Made by a program: the position numbers and the translations under genes. From contig CAMLGG010000187.1 of assembly GCA_946479475.1 (NCBI GenBank), positions 1-10,457 of the forward strand: 10,457 nucleotides of DNA, given 5' to 3'. How positions within the stretch are numbered: position 1 is the first letter of the stretch; every line of letters starts with the position of its first letter. This stretch comes from an uncultured Ideonella sp. GTDB lineage: Bacteria > Pseudomonadota > Gammaproteobacteria > Burkholderiales > Burkholderiaceae. A model generated the notes under the pieces. The model worked only from the letters and a program-made list of their open reading frames with translations. It was not told where the DNA came from and searched no databases. Positions 1-6,990 of this stretch are shown here, piece after piece.

Positions 1-1142
1 CCGCCGAAGCCGAAGGAATTGCTCGCGACCGTGCGCAGCGATGCCGCGCGTCCTTCGGCGAGGTAGTTCGCCGTCAGTTGCGGATCGCGGGCCTGCAGGG
101 TGGCGCCGCCGGGCATCCACCCTTGCTGCAAGGACAGCAGCGAGATGCCCGCCTCCAGGGCGCCCGCCGCGCCCAGGGTGTGGCCGGTGGCGCCCTTGGT
201 CGAACTGCAAGGAATCCGCGGGCCCATCACCGCCCGGACAGCCTGGTCCTCGGCCGCGTCGTTGTTGGGCGTGGCGGTGCCGTGCAGGTTGAGGTAGTCC
301 ACCGAACCCAGGCCCGCCCGATCAAGCGCCTGCTGCATGGCGGCCGCCGCGCCGGCGCCATCCGGCAGCGGCGTGCTCATGTGGTAGCCATCGCTGCTTT
401 CGCCGAAGCCGAGCAGCCAGCCCGCAGGCGCAACGGCATCGCGATCCAGCAGCGCGAAGGCCGCTGCCTCGCCAAGCGAGAGGCCCTTGCGGGCCGCGTC
501 CCACGGGCGGCAGATCTCGGGCGACAGCAGCTCCAGCGAGTTGAAGCCGTACAGCGTCGTCAGGCACAGGCTGTCCACGCCGCCGACCACGGCCGCGTCG
601 ATCATGCCGAGCGAGAGCAGGCGGGCCGCCGTCGCGAACACCTTGGCGCCCGACGAGCAGGCCGTCGACACCGCCCAGGCCGGCCCGGCCAGGCCGAGGG
701 CCTCCTGCGTGAAGCGTGCGACCGAGGCGGTGTTGTGGGTGTGGGGGTAGTCGTGCCACGCGGGCAGTGCGCCGGTGGAGGCGTCACGCTCCCGATAGGC
801 CTTTTCGGTCTGCAGGATGCCCGAGGTGCTGGTGCCGATGAAGACCCCGACGCGATCCGCGCCGTGCCTGGCCGCCGCTGCCTCCACGGCCGCCATGAAG
901 CCATCGGCCTGCAGGCCCATCCAGGCGAGGCGGTTGTTGCGGCAGTCGTAGGCTTGCAGCCGCTCGGGCAACGTCACCTCGTCCACGCCTTCGGCCAGCC
1001 CCAGCCAGGCCTCGAAATGCGCCGTCTCGAAGCGTTGCAGGCGCAGGCCGCTGGCGCCGGCACGCAAGGCGTCGCCGTGCGCTGCGATGCCCTGGCCGAG
1101 CGCGCTCGTCATCGTGTATGCGGCCACCGGCCACCTGTTCAT
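1..1142 (-). CDS. Beta-ketoacyl-ACP synthase (KAS I/II type), aryl polyene type, 3' end cut by window edge
   Basis: This condensing enzyme extends an ACP-bound acyl chain with malonyl-ACP. About 380 residues are present and the frame stays open to base 1, so only a short C-terminal tail is missing for a family of about 400. The Cys-His-His triad is visible: Cys162 in STACSSG, His287 in LHGTAT, and His321 in TKGATGHTLGAAGA; the closing NSFGFGG motif sits at the window edge. The intact Cys means it is an active synthase rather than a chain-length-factor partner. The start is ATG at 1142, which overlaps the methyltransferase stop as ATGA, with GGAGAG at 1148-1153 as ribosome binding site. Its place behind the exporter and methyltransferase suggests an aryl polyene elongation synthase (ApeO- or ApeR-like), not housekeeping FabB/FabF. 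Synthase identity is certain; the exact Ape subclass is inferred. Confidence 0.93.
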   Translation of the reverse strand, partial: MNRWPVAAYTMTSALGQGIAAHGDALRAGASGLRLQRFETAHFEAWLGLAEGVDEVTLPERLQAYDCRNNRLAWMGLQADGFMAAVEAAAARHGADRVGVFIGTSTSGILQTEKAYRERDASTGALPAWHDYPHTHNTASVARFTQEALGLAGPAWAVSTACSSGAKVFATAARLLSLGMIDAAVVGGVDSLCLTTLYGFNSLELLSPEICRPWDAARKGLSLGEAAAFALLDRDAVAPAGWLLGFGESSDGYHMSTPLPDGAGAAAAMQQALDRAGLGSVDYLNLHGTATPNNDAAEDQAVRAVMGPRIPCSSTKGATGHTLGAAGALEAGISLLSLQQGWMPGGATLQARDPQLTANYLAEGRAASLRTVASNSFGFG

Positions 1143-1876
1143 GCCGTCTCTCCGGCTGGCGCGCCGAGGTCGGCCACCAGCAACACGTTCGCGAAAGGGG
1201 TGCCCTGGCTCATGGGCACGGGTTGCACGCGGAAGTCCAGGCTCTCCAGCAGCTGCCGCCAATCGTCCAGCGGGCGGCAGAAGGTCGGCGTCACGCGGTG
1301 GCCGCGCACCCGCGTCACGGTCCGGTCGACCCACTGGCTGATGCGGAATCGCCGCTGATCCGCCGCGTCGCCGATGCGAAGCAGGAGCCGCCCCGAGCGA
1401 CCCAGGGCCTGGCGGACGCGATGCAGCACCTCGGCCTGGGCCGCATGGGGAAAGTAGTGCAGCACATCGAGGATCACCACCACGTCGCTGGCGGGCAGAG
1501 CGACCTCGCGGATGTCTGCGCACAGCACCGCGGCCTGGACGCCCGAGGCCGCGAACGCGGCGCGCGCACGGTCTACATCGCGCGGCATCAGCTCGATGCC
1601 GGTATAGCGGGCCTGCACCGGAGGATGGGGCCAGTCCTGCGGCCAGCCATGGTCGCGATGGTGTTGATCGACCGCCGCCAGCAGGCTGGCCAGCAGGCCC
1701 TGGCCGCAGCCGAGGTCGAGCACCCGCGCGCGCGCCGGCAACAGCCCGCGCCGGAGCATGGCCTCGAAGACCGGGTCGCGGCCCAGCTTGCCGCGTGCGA
1801 AATGCCAGGCGAAGCGGCCGGCGCCGCGATAGGGCCGGCTGGCGCGCTCGTGCAGGGCCCGCCAGGTCCTATCCAT
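1139..1876 (-). CDS. Class I SAM-dependent methyltransferase
   Basis: A 245-residue Rossmann-type methyltransferase. Motif I, VLDLGCGQG, lies at about residues 52-60 and binds S-adenosylmethionine. The strand-2 acidic region is YTGIELMPRD (91-100), a CADI stretch sits at about 119-122, and the motif IV-like segment is VVVILDVLHYFPH (132-144). The C-terminal part (about 170-235) probably forms the substrate side. I chose ATG at 1876 because GGGAG lies about 10 bases upstream and the first residues look like a normal N-terminus; a GTG at 1903 has no ribosome binding site and would extend deep into the previous gene. The start overlaps the deacetylase stop by 8 bases and the stop overlaps the ketosynthase start. 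In APE pathways a methyltransferase can modify the aromatic head group; that role here is inferred, and O- versus C-methylation cannot be told. Confidence 0.9.
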   Translation of the reverse strand: MDRTWRALHERASRPYRGAGRFAWHFARGKLGRDPVFEAMLRRGLLPARARVLDLGCGQGLLASLLAAVDQHHRDHGWPQDWPHPPVQARYTGIELMPRDVDRARAAFAASGVQAAVLCADIREVALPASDVVVILDVLHYFPHAAQAEVLHRVRQALGRSGRLLLRIGDAADQRRFRISQWVDRTVTRVRGHRVTPTFCRPLDDWRQLLESLDFRVQPVPMSQGTPFANVLLVADLGAPAGETA

Positions 1877-2756
1877 GGGCGATGGCTCCCGGAAGGACGT
1901 CACCGAGCAGGACTGGACGAAGGCCAGCCCTGCGGCAATCTTCCAGCAGGCGCGGCAACACCTGCAGGATCACCGGCTCGCCTTGCGCGGTGCGGGCGGC
2001 GTGGCCATCGTGCAGCAGCAGGATGTCGCCGGCAGCCAGTCCGCGGGTCAGCCGCTGCAGCACGCGCTGCGGGTCGCCCTCGCGCGTGTCGAAGCCGCGC
2101 CGGGTCCAGCTCACCAGCGTCAGGCCCATGCGCGCCAGCACGGGCGCGAGGAAGGGATTGCGAAAGCCCGCCGGTGCGCGAAAGCACCGCGGGCGCTGCC
2201 CGGTCACCGACTCGATCAGCCGCTGCCCGCGGGCCAGTTCATCGGCATAGCCGCGAGGGCCGAGGAAGGAGAAGCTGTGGCGGTGCGAGGCCGTGTGGTT
2301 CTGGATCTCGTGGCCGCGGGCGACGATCTCGCGCGCCAGCTCGGGGTGCGCCGCAACGCGATCGGCGATGCAGAAGAAGCTGGCACGCGCGCCAACCTGG
2401 TCCAGCAGGGCCAGCACCTTGGGCGTCACCGCCGGATCGGGCCCGTCGTCGATCGTGATGGCGACTTCGCCCCTGCGCTGCGACGCCTCGGGCAGGCGGA
2501 CCAGGTTGAGACCGAACCAGGGGCTGCGCGGCCAAAGGGTGGCGCCGACGATGAGCCCATGGTTGGACAGCAGCAGCGCGAGCGCCCAGGCCGGCTGCCA
2601 CCAGGCCAGGGCCGCTGCGGTGGCATGGCAGATGAGCGTGGCCCGCAGGAACCAGGTCAGGCGCCGGGGAGCAGGCAAGGCGGATTGGTGATCGAGGGCG
2701 AGGGACATCGTCGGCAGGGCCCGGCGGCCGGCGCGCTCTCGTGGCGCGGCCGGCAT
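1869..2756 (-). CDS. Membrane-anchored polysaccharide deacetylase (NodB/CE4 family)
   Basis: A 295-residue protein with two likely N-terminal membrane segments (about 36-55 and 57-75) followed by a NodB homology domain. Visible CE4 motifs are TIDDGPDP (catalytic-base Asp103 and metal-ligand Asp104), NHTASH with metal ligands His154 and His158, RAPAG at 193-197, and ILLLHDGH around His249. All the residues needed for metal-dependent N- or O-deacetylation are present, so it should be active. It follows the exporter stop by 2 bases if ATG 2756 is used; GTG 2762, overlapping that stop as GTGA, is the alternative, and neither has a strong ribosome binding site. Its 3' end overlaps the methyltransferase start. 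The substrate is unknown. In this setting it could trim an acetylated sugar on the glycolipid carrier of the polyene, but that is inference. Family certain, role uncertain. Confidence 0.9.
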   Translation of the reverse strand: MPAAPRERAGRRALPTMSLALDHQSALPAPRRLTWFLRATLICHATAAALAWWQPAWALALLLSNHGLIVGATLWPRSPWFGLNLVRLPEASQRRGEVAITIDDGPDPAVTPKVLALLDQVGARASFFCIADRVAAHPELAREIVARGHEIQNHTASHRHSFSFLGPRGYADELARGQRLIESVTGQRPRCFRAPAGFRNPFLAPVLARMGLTLVSWTRRGFDTREGDPQRVLQRLTRGLAAGDILLLHDGHAARTAQGEPVILQVLPRLLEDCRRAGLRPVLLGDVLPGAIAHG

Positions 2757-2758
2757 TG

Positions 2759-5137
2759 TCACACAGGGGTTGCAGCGCCTTCGCCTTGCTTCCTAGGGGC
2801 AAACGCGGCCGAGATGACGAGGGCCAGCAGGGCCCCGGGCGCCACCACCTGGCCGATGGCGGCCAGCACCGGGATCCTGGACAAGGCGATGAGGCCGAAG
2901 GACAGCACCGCCGTGGCGTTGGCCAGCAGCAGCGAAGCCAGCGTGTCCTCGTCGTAGCCGCCGGCCGCAGGGGCATCGAAGAACAGCGCGTAGTTGGATC
3001 CGACGGCCACCACCAGCATCAGGCCGACCCAATGCAGGACCCCCAGCGGCACCTCGAGGGCTCGCAGGCCCCCCAGCACGAGCAGGACGGCCAGCGACAG
3101 CGGCAAGGCGACGCGCCAGGCCCGACGCAGGCTGCGCCGCCAGGCGGCCAGCAGCCCCAGCACGGCCAGCGCCCCGAGCGCGGCCTGCCAGCGCGCCGCC
3201 GACAGGTAGCCGGCATAGAGGCGGTCCAGCGCGGGCTTGACCTCCAGCACCTGGGCGCCCTGCACGTCGGCCAGCAGGCGACCGAGGGCCGCCGCATCCA
3301 TCGACTTCCCCGCCACCGGATGAACGGGCAGCAGCGCCGTCCAGGAGCCGTCGCCGCGGCTCAGCAGCATCGTCGACAGCAAGGGGCCGAGCGGGGAAGC
3401 GAGGATGTCGTCCCGATCGACCAGCGGTGCGCGCCGGGCCTGTTCGACCTCGGCCAGGAACGCGTCCAACGCAGCACCTTCCAACGGACCACCGCGCGTG
3501 GCCTGACGCAGGTTGGCGGCCAGGACGGGGGCCTCCGGCAGGCTCGCGCGACGGGCCGCCTGGGTGGCCTGGCTGGGCAGCAGGCGGGCGGGCGAATCGA
3601 AACCGGCCACCCGGCCGTCCGACACCGCCTGCTCCAGCCGCTGGCCGGCGGCCTCGGCGCCGCGCAGCGCCGCTTCGAGGTCGGCTCCGCGCACGAGCAC
3701 CAGGCCGCTGTCGTCGGCGGCCGAAAGGTCGCTGCGCAACTCCGCATCGAGGGCCAGCTCCGACTGCGGAACCGGGCTCAGGGCGGACAGCTCGGCCTGC
3801 CACAGGTGCCCGGGCGATGCCACCACCAGGGCCAGCGCGATCCCCGCCAGCACCAGCCAGGCCACGCGGCTGCGCTGGAGCCAGGGCAGCGCGCGCGCCA
3901 GTCCGCGGCCCAGGGGCCGGCGCCAGCGCGAGGGTGGAGCACCGTCCGGCATCAGCCGCGGCAGCAACCAGCGGGCGGCCGCGGCTGCGGCGACCAGCCC
4001 GCTCATCGAGAACACGCCGAGCTGGGCCAGCCCGGGGAAGCCGGAAAAGGCCAGCACGATGAAGCCGGTGAGCGAGGTGAACAGGCCCAGGCGGACCGTC
4101 GGCCAGCTTTCCTTCAGCCAGCGCCGCCAGCCGCTGGCGGGCGCTTCGGCCGCAGACCGCGGCTGCGCCTGGATGAGGTAGTAGATCGCGTAGTCCACCG
4201 CCTCGCCGATCAGGGTGCTGCCGAAGCCGAGCGTCATGCCGTGCACCTGGCCGAAGCCGGCGGCGACCGCCGCGATGCCGGCCAGCACGCCAGTCGCCAC
4301 CGGCAGGGCCGCAACCACGAGCGCGCGCAGCGAGCCGAAGGCCAGCCACAGCAGCCCGCCCATCAGCACCGCGCCGCTGGCCGCGAGCCAGACGACCTCG
4401 TGATGGATGCGCTCGCGGCTGCCGACGGCAAACACCGGAGCGCCGCTGAGCTGCAACTGCAGGCCATCGCGAGCCGATGGCGAGAAGGCGTCGCGCACCC
4501 GCTGCAGCGCACGCGCCTGGCCGTCCAGGTCCGACCCGGCGGCCCGTGTGCTGGCGAGCAGGAGCGCACGCGGGGCCTGGCGCGAGACCCACACCCCATC
4601 CTCCATCCGCGGCGCCTCGGCCGGGATCAGCGTCTCGGCGATGCGTTGCGTCTCGCCGGTGGGATCGCGGCCGAGCAAGGGCTTGATCGCCGAGCCGGCC
4701 GGCGTGCCGAGCAGCGAAAGGCTTTCGTCGATGGCATCGCGCAGGCCTTCGACCGTGAAGCGCGCCGGCGTGACGGCCGGGCTCAGGAGGTAGCGGTGGG
4801 CGACTATCCATTCGCCGGACTCGCGCCACGCGCCACGCTCGCCGTTCTGCACCTGCTCGAACAGGCCGCTGGCGCGCAGCTCGCGGGCCAGCGCCCTCGA
4901 GGCCTCGGCCCGCCGCGCCGCATCGCCGCCCGTGATGCCGATCAGCAGGGTGCGCGAAGGAGCACCTTGCTGGATCTGCTCGATCAGCAGTTGCTGGCCC
5001 GGGTCGGGGCTGGCGGGCAGGAAGGCCGACATGTCCGCCACGAAGGGGGCGCGGGCGATGAGCAGCGCACACGCCAGCAGGAAGGCCAGCCACGCGGCCA
5101 GCACCGGCCCGCGGCGCAGCGGCTTCATGCCTGTCAT
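2759..5137 (-). CDS. MMPL/RND-superfamily exporter (COG4258-like), aryl polyene transport
   Basis: A 792-residue inner-membrane transporter with the duplicated RND/MMPL layout. One membrane segment (about 11-29) precedes a large periplasmic loop (30-245), then five segments (about 248-396, including GEAVDYAIYY at 311-320). A second half follows: one segment (about 424-442), a periplasmic loop (445-648) and about five segments (652-780). Asp315 in the VDY motif is the likely proton-relay residue; the equivalent place in the second half reads VGSNYALFF and has no acid. The start is ATG 5137, overlapping the LolA-like stop as ATGA; a second ATG three codons on (5128) is possible. Exporters of this kind accompany LolA-like proteins in APE clusters (ApeM) and are thought to move the finished lipid or polyene from the inner membrane. 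Family sure, substrate inferred. Confidence 0.92.
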   Translation of the reverse strand: MTGMKPLRRGPVLAAWLAFLLACALLIARAPFVADMSAFLPASPDPGQQLLIEQIQQGAPSRTLLIGITGGDAARRAEASRALARELRASGLFEQVQNGERGAWRESGEWIVAHRYLLSPAVTPARFTVEGLRDAIDESLSLLGTPAGSAIKPLLGRDPTGETQRIAETLIPAEAPRMEDGVWVSRQAPRALLLASTRAAGSDLDGQARALQRVRDAFSPSARDGLQLQLSGAPVFAVGSRERIHHEVVWLAASGAVLMGGLLWLAFGSLRALVVAALPVATGVLAGIAAVAAGFGQVHGMTLGFGSTLIGEAVDYAIYYLIQAQPRSAAEAPASGWRRWLKESWPTVRLGLFTSLTGFIVLAFSGFPGLAQLGVFSMSGLVAAAAAARWLLPRLMPDGAPPSRWRRPLGRGLARALPWLQRSRVAWLVLAGIALALVVASPGHLWQAELSALSPVPQSELALDAELRSDLSAADDSGLVLVRGADLEAALRGAEAAGQRLEQAVSDGRVAGFDSPARLLPSQATQAARRASLPEAPVLAANLRQATRGGPLEGAALDAFLAEVEQARRAPLVDRDDILASPLGPLLSTMLLSRGDGSWTALLPVHPVAGKSMDAAALGRLLADVQGAQVLEVKPALDRLYAGYLSAARWQAALGALAVLGLLAAWRRSLRRAWRVALPLSLAVLLVLGGLRALEVPLGVLHWVGLMLVVAVGSNYALFFDAPAAGGYDEDTLASLLLANATAVLSFGLIALSRIPVLAAIGQVVAPGALLALVISAAFAPRKQGEGAATPV

Positions 5138-5736
5138 GGGGACGAGGCGCTGCGGGCCGCCGCCACCGGCTCGATGGTCATCACCGAGCGGTCGCCGTCG
5201 GCCATCTGCATCTCCATGCCCCGCACCTCGCCGCGGCGGCCGCTGACCAGGATGTAGCTGATCTGTGCCCCCAGGCGGGCGTCCTGCGGCTCCATCTGCA
5301 GCGTCCATTGCGCGGCGTTGCCGAGCAGCGTGAGCTTGAAGGCCTGGCGCAAGCTGGCGCCGTCGCCGGTGAGCGTGCCGCGGATCGCCTTGACCGTCAG
5401 GGCCAGTTCGGGGACGGCGTCGAGCGTCATCTGCCGCGTGCGGCCGTTGCGGGTGAGGCTGATCCGGTCGCCGTCGACCACCATCGATTCGGGCTTGGGC
5501 TCCAGGGTCTGCCGGGCGAACCGGGCGGGTGCCGTGAAGCTCAGCGTGCCGCTGGATTGCAGAGGCCGGGCCAGGCCCTGCACCTGCCGCTTCTCGACGA
5601 AGCGGGCCTCACCGGCCTTGTTCTGGGCCAGCAGGCCCATCAGTTCGGGCAGGTCCAGCGCCCAGGCCGGCGCCGCCGTCGTCAGTGCGCAGGCCAGTGC
5701 CGCCAGCCGGCGCTGCGTCTTCTTGCCAGAAGTCAT
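5134..5736 (-). CDS. LolA-like periplasmic outer-membrane lipoprotein carrier-related protein
   Basis: A 200-residue secreted protein. The N-terminus has a basic n-region (GKKTQRR), a hydrophobic core and an AWA cleavage site at about residue 26. The mature part resembles the LolA/LolB half-barrel: a FVEKRQVQGLARPLQSSGTL stretch is followed by alternating short strands (PARFARQTLEPKPESMVVDGD, typical of LolA-fold proteins) and a C-terminal GMEMQMADGDRSVMTIEP strand pair. LolA proteins shuttle lipids across the periplasm. In APE clusters such a protein (ApeL-like) pairs with the MMPL exporter that follows, with which it shares an ATGA overlap. The start at 5736 gives the only sensible signal peptide, but no Shine-Dalgarno sequence precedes it and it begins 128 bases inside the acyltransferase gene. 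Fold assignment is likely; precise cargo is inferred. Confidence 0.88.
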   Translation of the reverse strand: MTSGKKTQRRLAALACALTTAAPAWALDLPELMGLLAQNKAGEARFVEKRQVQGLARPLQSSGTLSFTAPARFARQTLEPKPESMVVDGDRISLTRNGRTRQMTLDAVPELALTVKAIRGTLTGDGASLRQAFKLTLLGNAAQWTLQMEPQDARLGAQISYILVSGRRGEVRGMEMQMADGDRSVMTIEPVAAARSASSP

Positions 5737-6658
5737 GGAAGTTGAACCAGTTGTACGGCGCGGCGCGGCAGATCGACTCGAGCCGCGCCGCGTAGGCGCG
5801 CGCTGCGTCGTGCAGCGCCCGCTCGCGCCCGTCGGCGTCCGGCGGGCTCGTGCCGAAGTCGGCCAGCGGCTCGAAGCGAAGCTCGTAGCGGCGGCCGCCA
5901 TTGTAGAGACCGGCCATGAAGACGACCGGCCGCCTCAGAAGCTGAGCCAGTCGCCAGGGGCCGAGCGCGAAAGGCGCCTCGCGGCCGAGGAAGGGGACGA
6001 GCAGCGTGTCGGTCCGGCCATCGGCGCCCGGCAGGCTGCGGTCGGCGAGCAGGCCCACCACGCCGCCGCCGTCGAGCCAGTCGCGGATGGCGAGCATGGC
6101 CGAGCGCTGGCCCAGCGCGATGATGCGCATCCGGAAGTCCGGCGCGATGGCCTGCAGCGTCTCGTTGATGAGGCGCGCGTTGTCGGGGTACATCGCCATC
6201 GCGATGTCCAGGCCGGCGAACTCGCGCCCGGCCGCCGAGAGCGCCTCGAAGCTGCCGACGTGGCCGCCGACGAGGATGGCGCCCCGGCCCTGCGCGAGCA
6301 CTTCATGCAGGTGCTCGGCGCCGGTGATCTCGAGATCGAAGCAGCGGCGCATGTCGCGCAGGAAGTAGACGCGGTCCAGCACCGTGGCGGCGAAGGTGAA
6401 CACGTGCCGCCAGCCATCGCGCCAGGTGGCCGGGCGGCCGAGGGCGCGCGGCAGGTAGCGGCGCGACTGACGCCGCGCCCCGCCGGAGAAGAGGAAGAAG
6501 TACGCGGTGATCGGCCACAACAGGCACCGCGCCACCGGCCGGCCGAGGTGCACCGCGATCCAGGCCATCAGCCTCAAGGTGCCGCGGTTGCTGCGCTCGC
6601 GCGTGCGGCTCCAGTCGGCGGACGACGGGGGCTGGTGCGCGCTCGGCGTGCGTGCCAT
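5609..6658 (-). CDS. LpxL/HtrB-type lysophospholipid acyltransferase family protein
   Basis: A 349-residue inner-membrane acyltransferase. A membrane-associating stretch (about 43-58, LLWPITAYFFLFSG) is followed by the acyltransferase domain with the HX4(D/E) catalytic motif as GGHVGSFEAL (His133, Glu138). Further family-like segments are MYPDNARLINETL and the closing YNWFNFHDFW that usually lies at the C-terminus of LpxL relatives. Here the frame runs about 43 codons past that motif in a Gly/Ala/Pro-rich tail inside the next gene. ATG 6658 follows the dehydratase stop by 5 bases, with GAGG about 9 bases upstream. In E. coli-type APE clusters this domain is fused behind a glycosyltransferase (ApeJ); here it stands alone. 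It probably transfers the polyene acyl chain to a lipid or glycolipid acceptor; acceptor and donor are inferred. Confidence 0.9.
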   Translation of the reverse strand: MARTPSAHQPPSSADWSRTRERSNRGTLRLMAWIAVHLGRPVARCLLWPITAYFFLFSGGARRQSRRYLPRALGRPATWRDGWRHVFTFAATVLDRVYFLRDMRRCFDLEITGAEHLHEVLAQGRGAILVGGHVGSFEALSAAGREFAGLDIAMAMYPDNARLINETLQAIAPDFRMRIIALGQRSAMLAIRDWLDGGGVVGLLADRSLPGADGRTDTLLVPFLGREAPFALGPWRLAQLLRRPVVFMAGLYNGGRRYELRFEPLADFGTSPPDADGRERALHDAARAYAARLESICRAAPYNWFNFHDFWQEDAAPAGGTGLRTDDGGAGLGAGPARTDGPAGPEQGR

Positions 6659-6663
6659 GGCGA

Positions 6664-6990
6664 TCAGCCTCGCAACTGGCCGCGCACGGCGACCACGGCG
6701 CCGCAGTGGAGCTCGAAATCCACGCCGGCGTCCCGCTGCATCAGCACGACCGTGACCGGCAGGTCCTGCCCGGTGGGCATCAGCGGGCTGAGGAACTTGA
6801 CGTTGTCGATGCGCGGCGAACTGCCCAGCGAGCTCTTCAGCGGGTCGATCGAGACCGCCGCTTCGAGCACCTCCCCGAGCAACACCACGCCGGGGTAGAC
6901 CGGCTGCCCCGGGAAGTGCCCGGCGAGACTGGGATGCGCGGCCGGCAGCCGGCGATCCACTTGCCAGCGCTGGCCGGCGGAAGCGGTCAT
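6664..6990 (-). CDS. FabZ/FabA-like hotdog dehydratase, ApeI-like
   Basis: A 108-residue single hotdog domain, shorter than FabZ (about 150) and close to the small dehydratase subunit of APE systems. The signature is HPSLAGHFPGQPVYPGVVLL, with catalytic His25 in HFPG. FabZ carries its catalytic Glu 14 residues after this His; that position is Gly39 here, with Glu40 next to it. The family removes water from 3-hydroxyacyl-ACP to give the trans-enoyl chain that makes the conjugated polyene. APE dehydratases work as heterodimers (ApeI with ApeP), so a partner is expected outside the window. The ATG overlaps the ligase stop as ATGA, with AGGA just upstream. Function is well supported by family and context; catalytic details are inference. 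Confidence 0.9.
   Translation of the reverse strand: MTASAGQRWQVDRRLPAAHPSLAGHFPGQPVYPGVVLLGEVLEAAVSIDPLKSSLGSSPRIDNVKFLSPLMPTGQDLPVTVVLMQRDAGVDFELHCGAVVAVRGQLRG

Noticed and set aside
78..2458. Long plus-strand frames (78-1358 and 1118-2458)
   Set aside because: They lie opposite the ketosynthase, methyltransferase and deacetylase, all of which show catalytic motifs. The plus-strand products are low-complexity Arg/Gly/Ala-rich and have no family features.
2793..5093. A 766-codon second minus-strand frame within the exporter
   Set aside because: Its residues are Arg/Gly/Pro/Ala-rich without membrane segments; it is a shadow of the exporter gene in another frame.
2741..5257. An 838-codon open frame on the plus strand opposite the exporter
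   Set aside because: It is antisense to a full exporter gene with clear membrane segments. Its translation is rich in Arg, Gln, Gly and Ala with no domain, as expected from a GC-rich complement frame.
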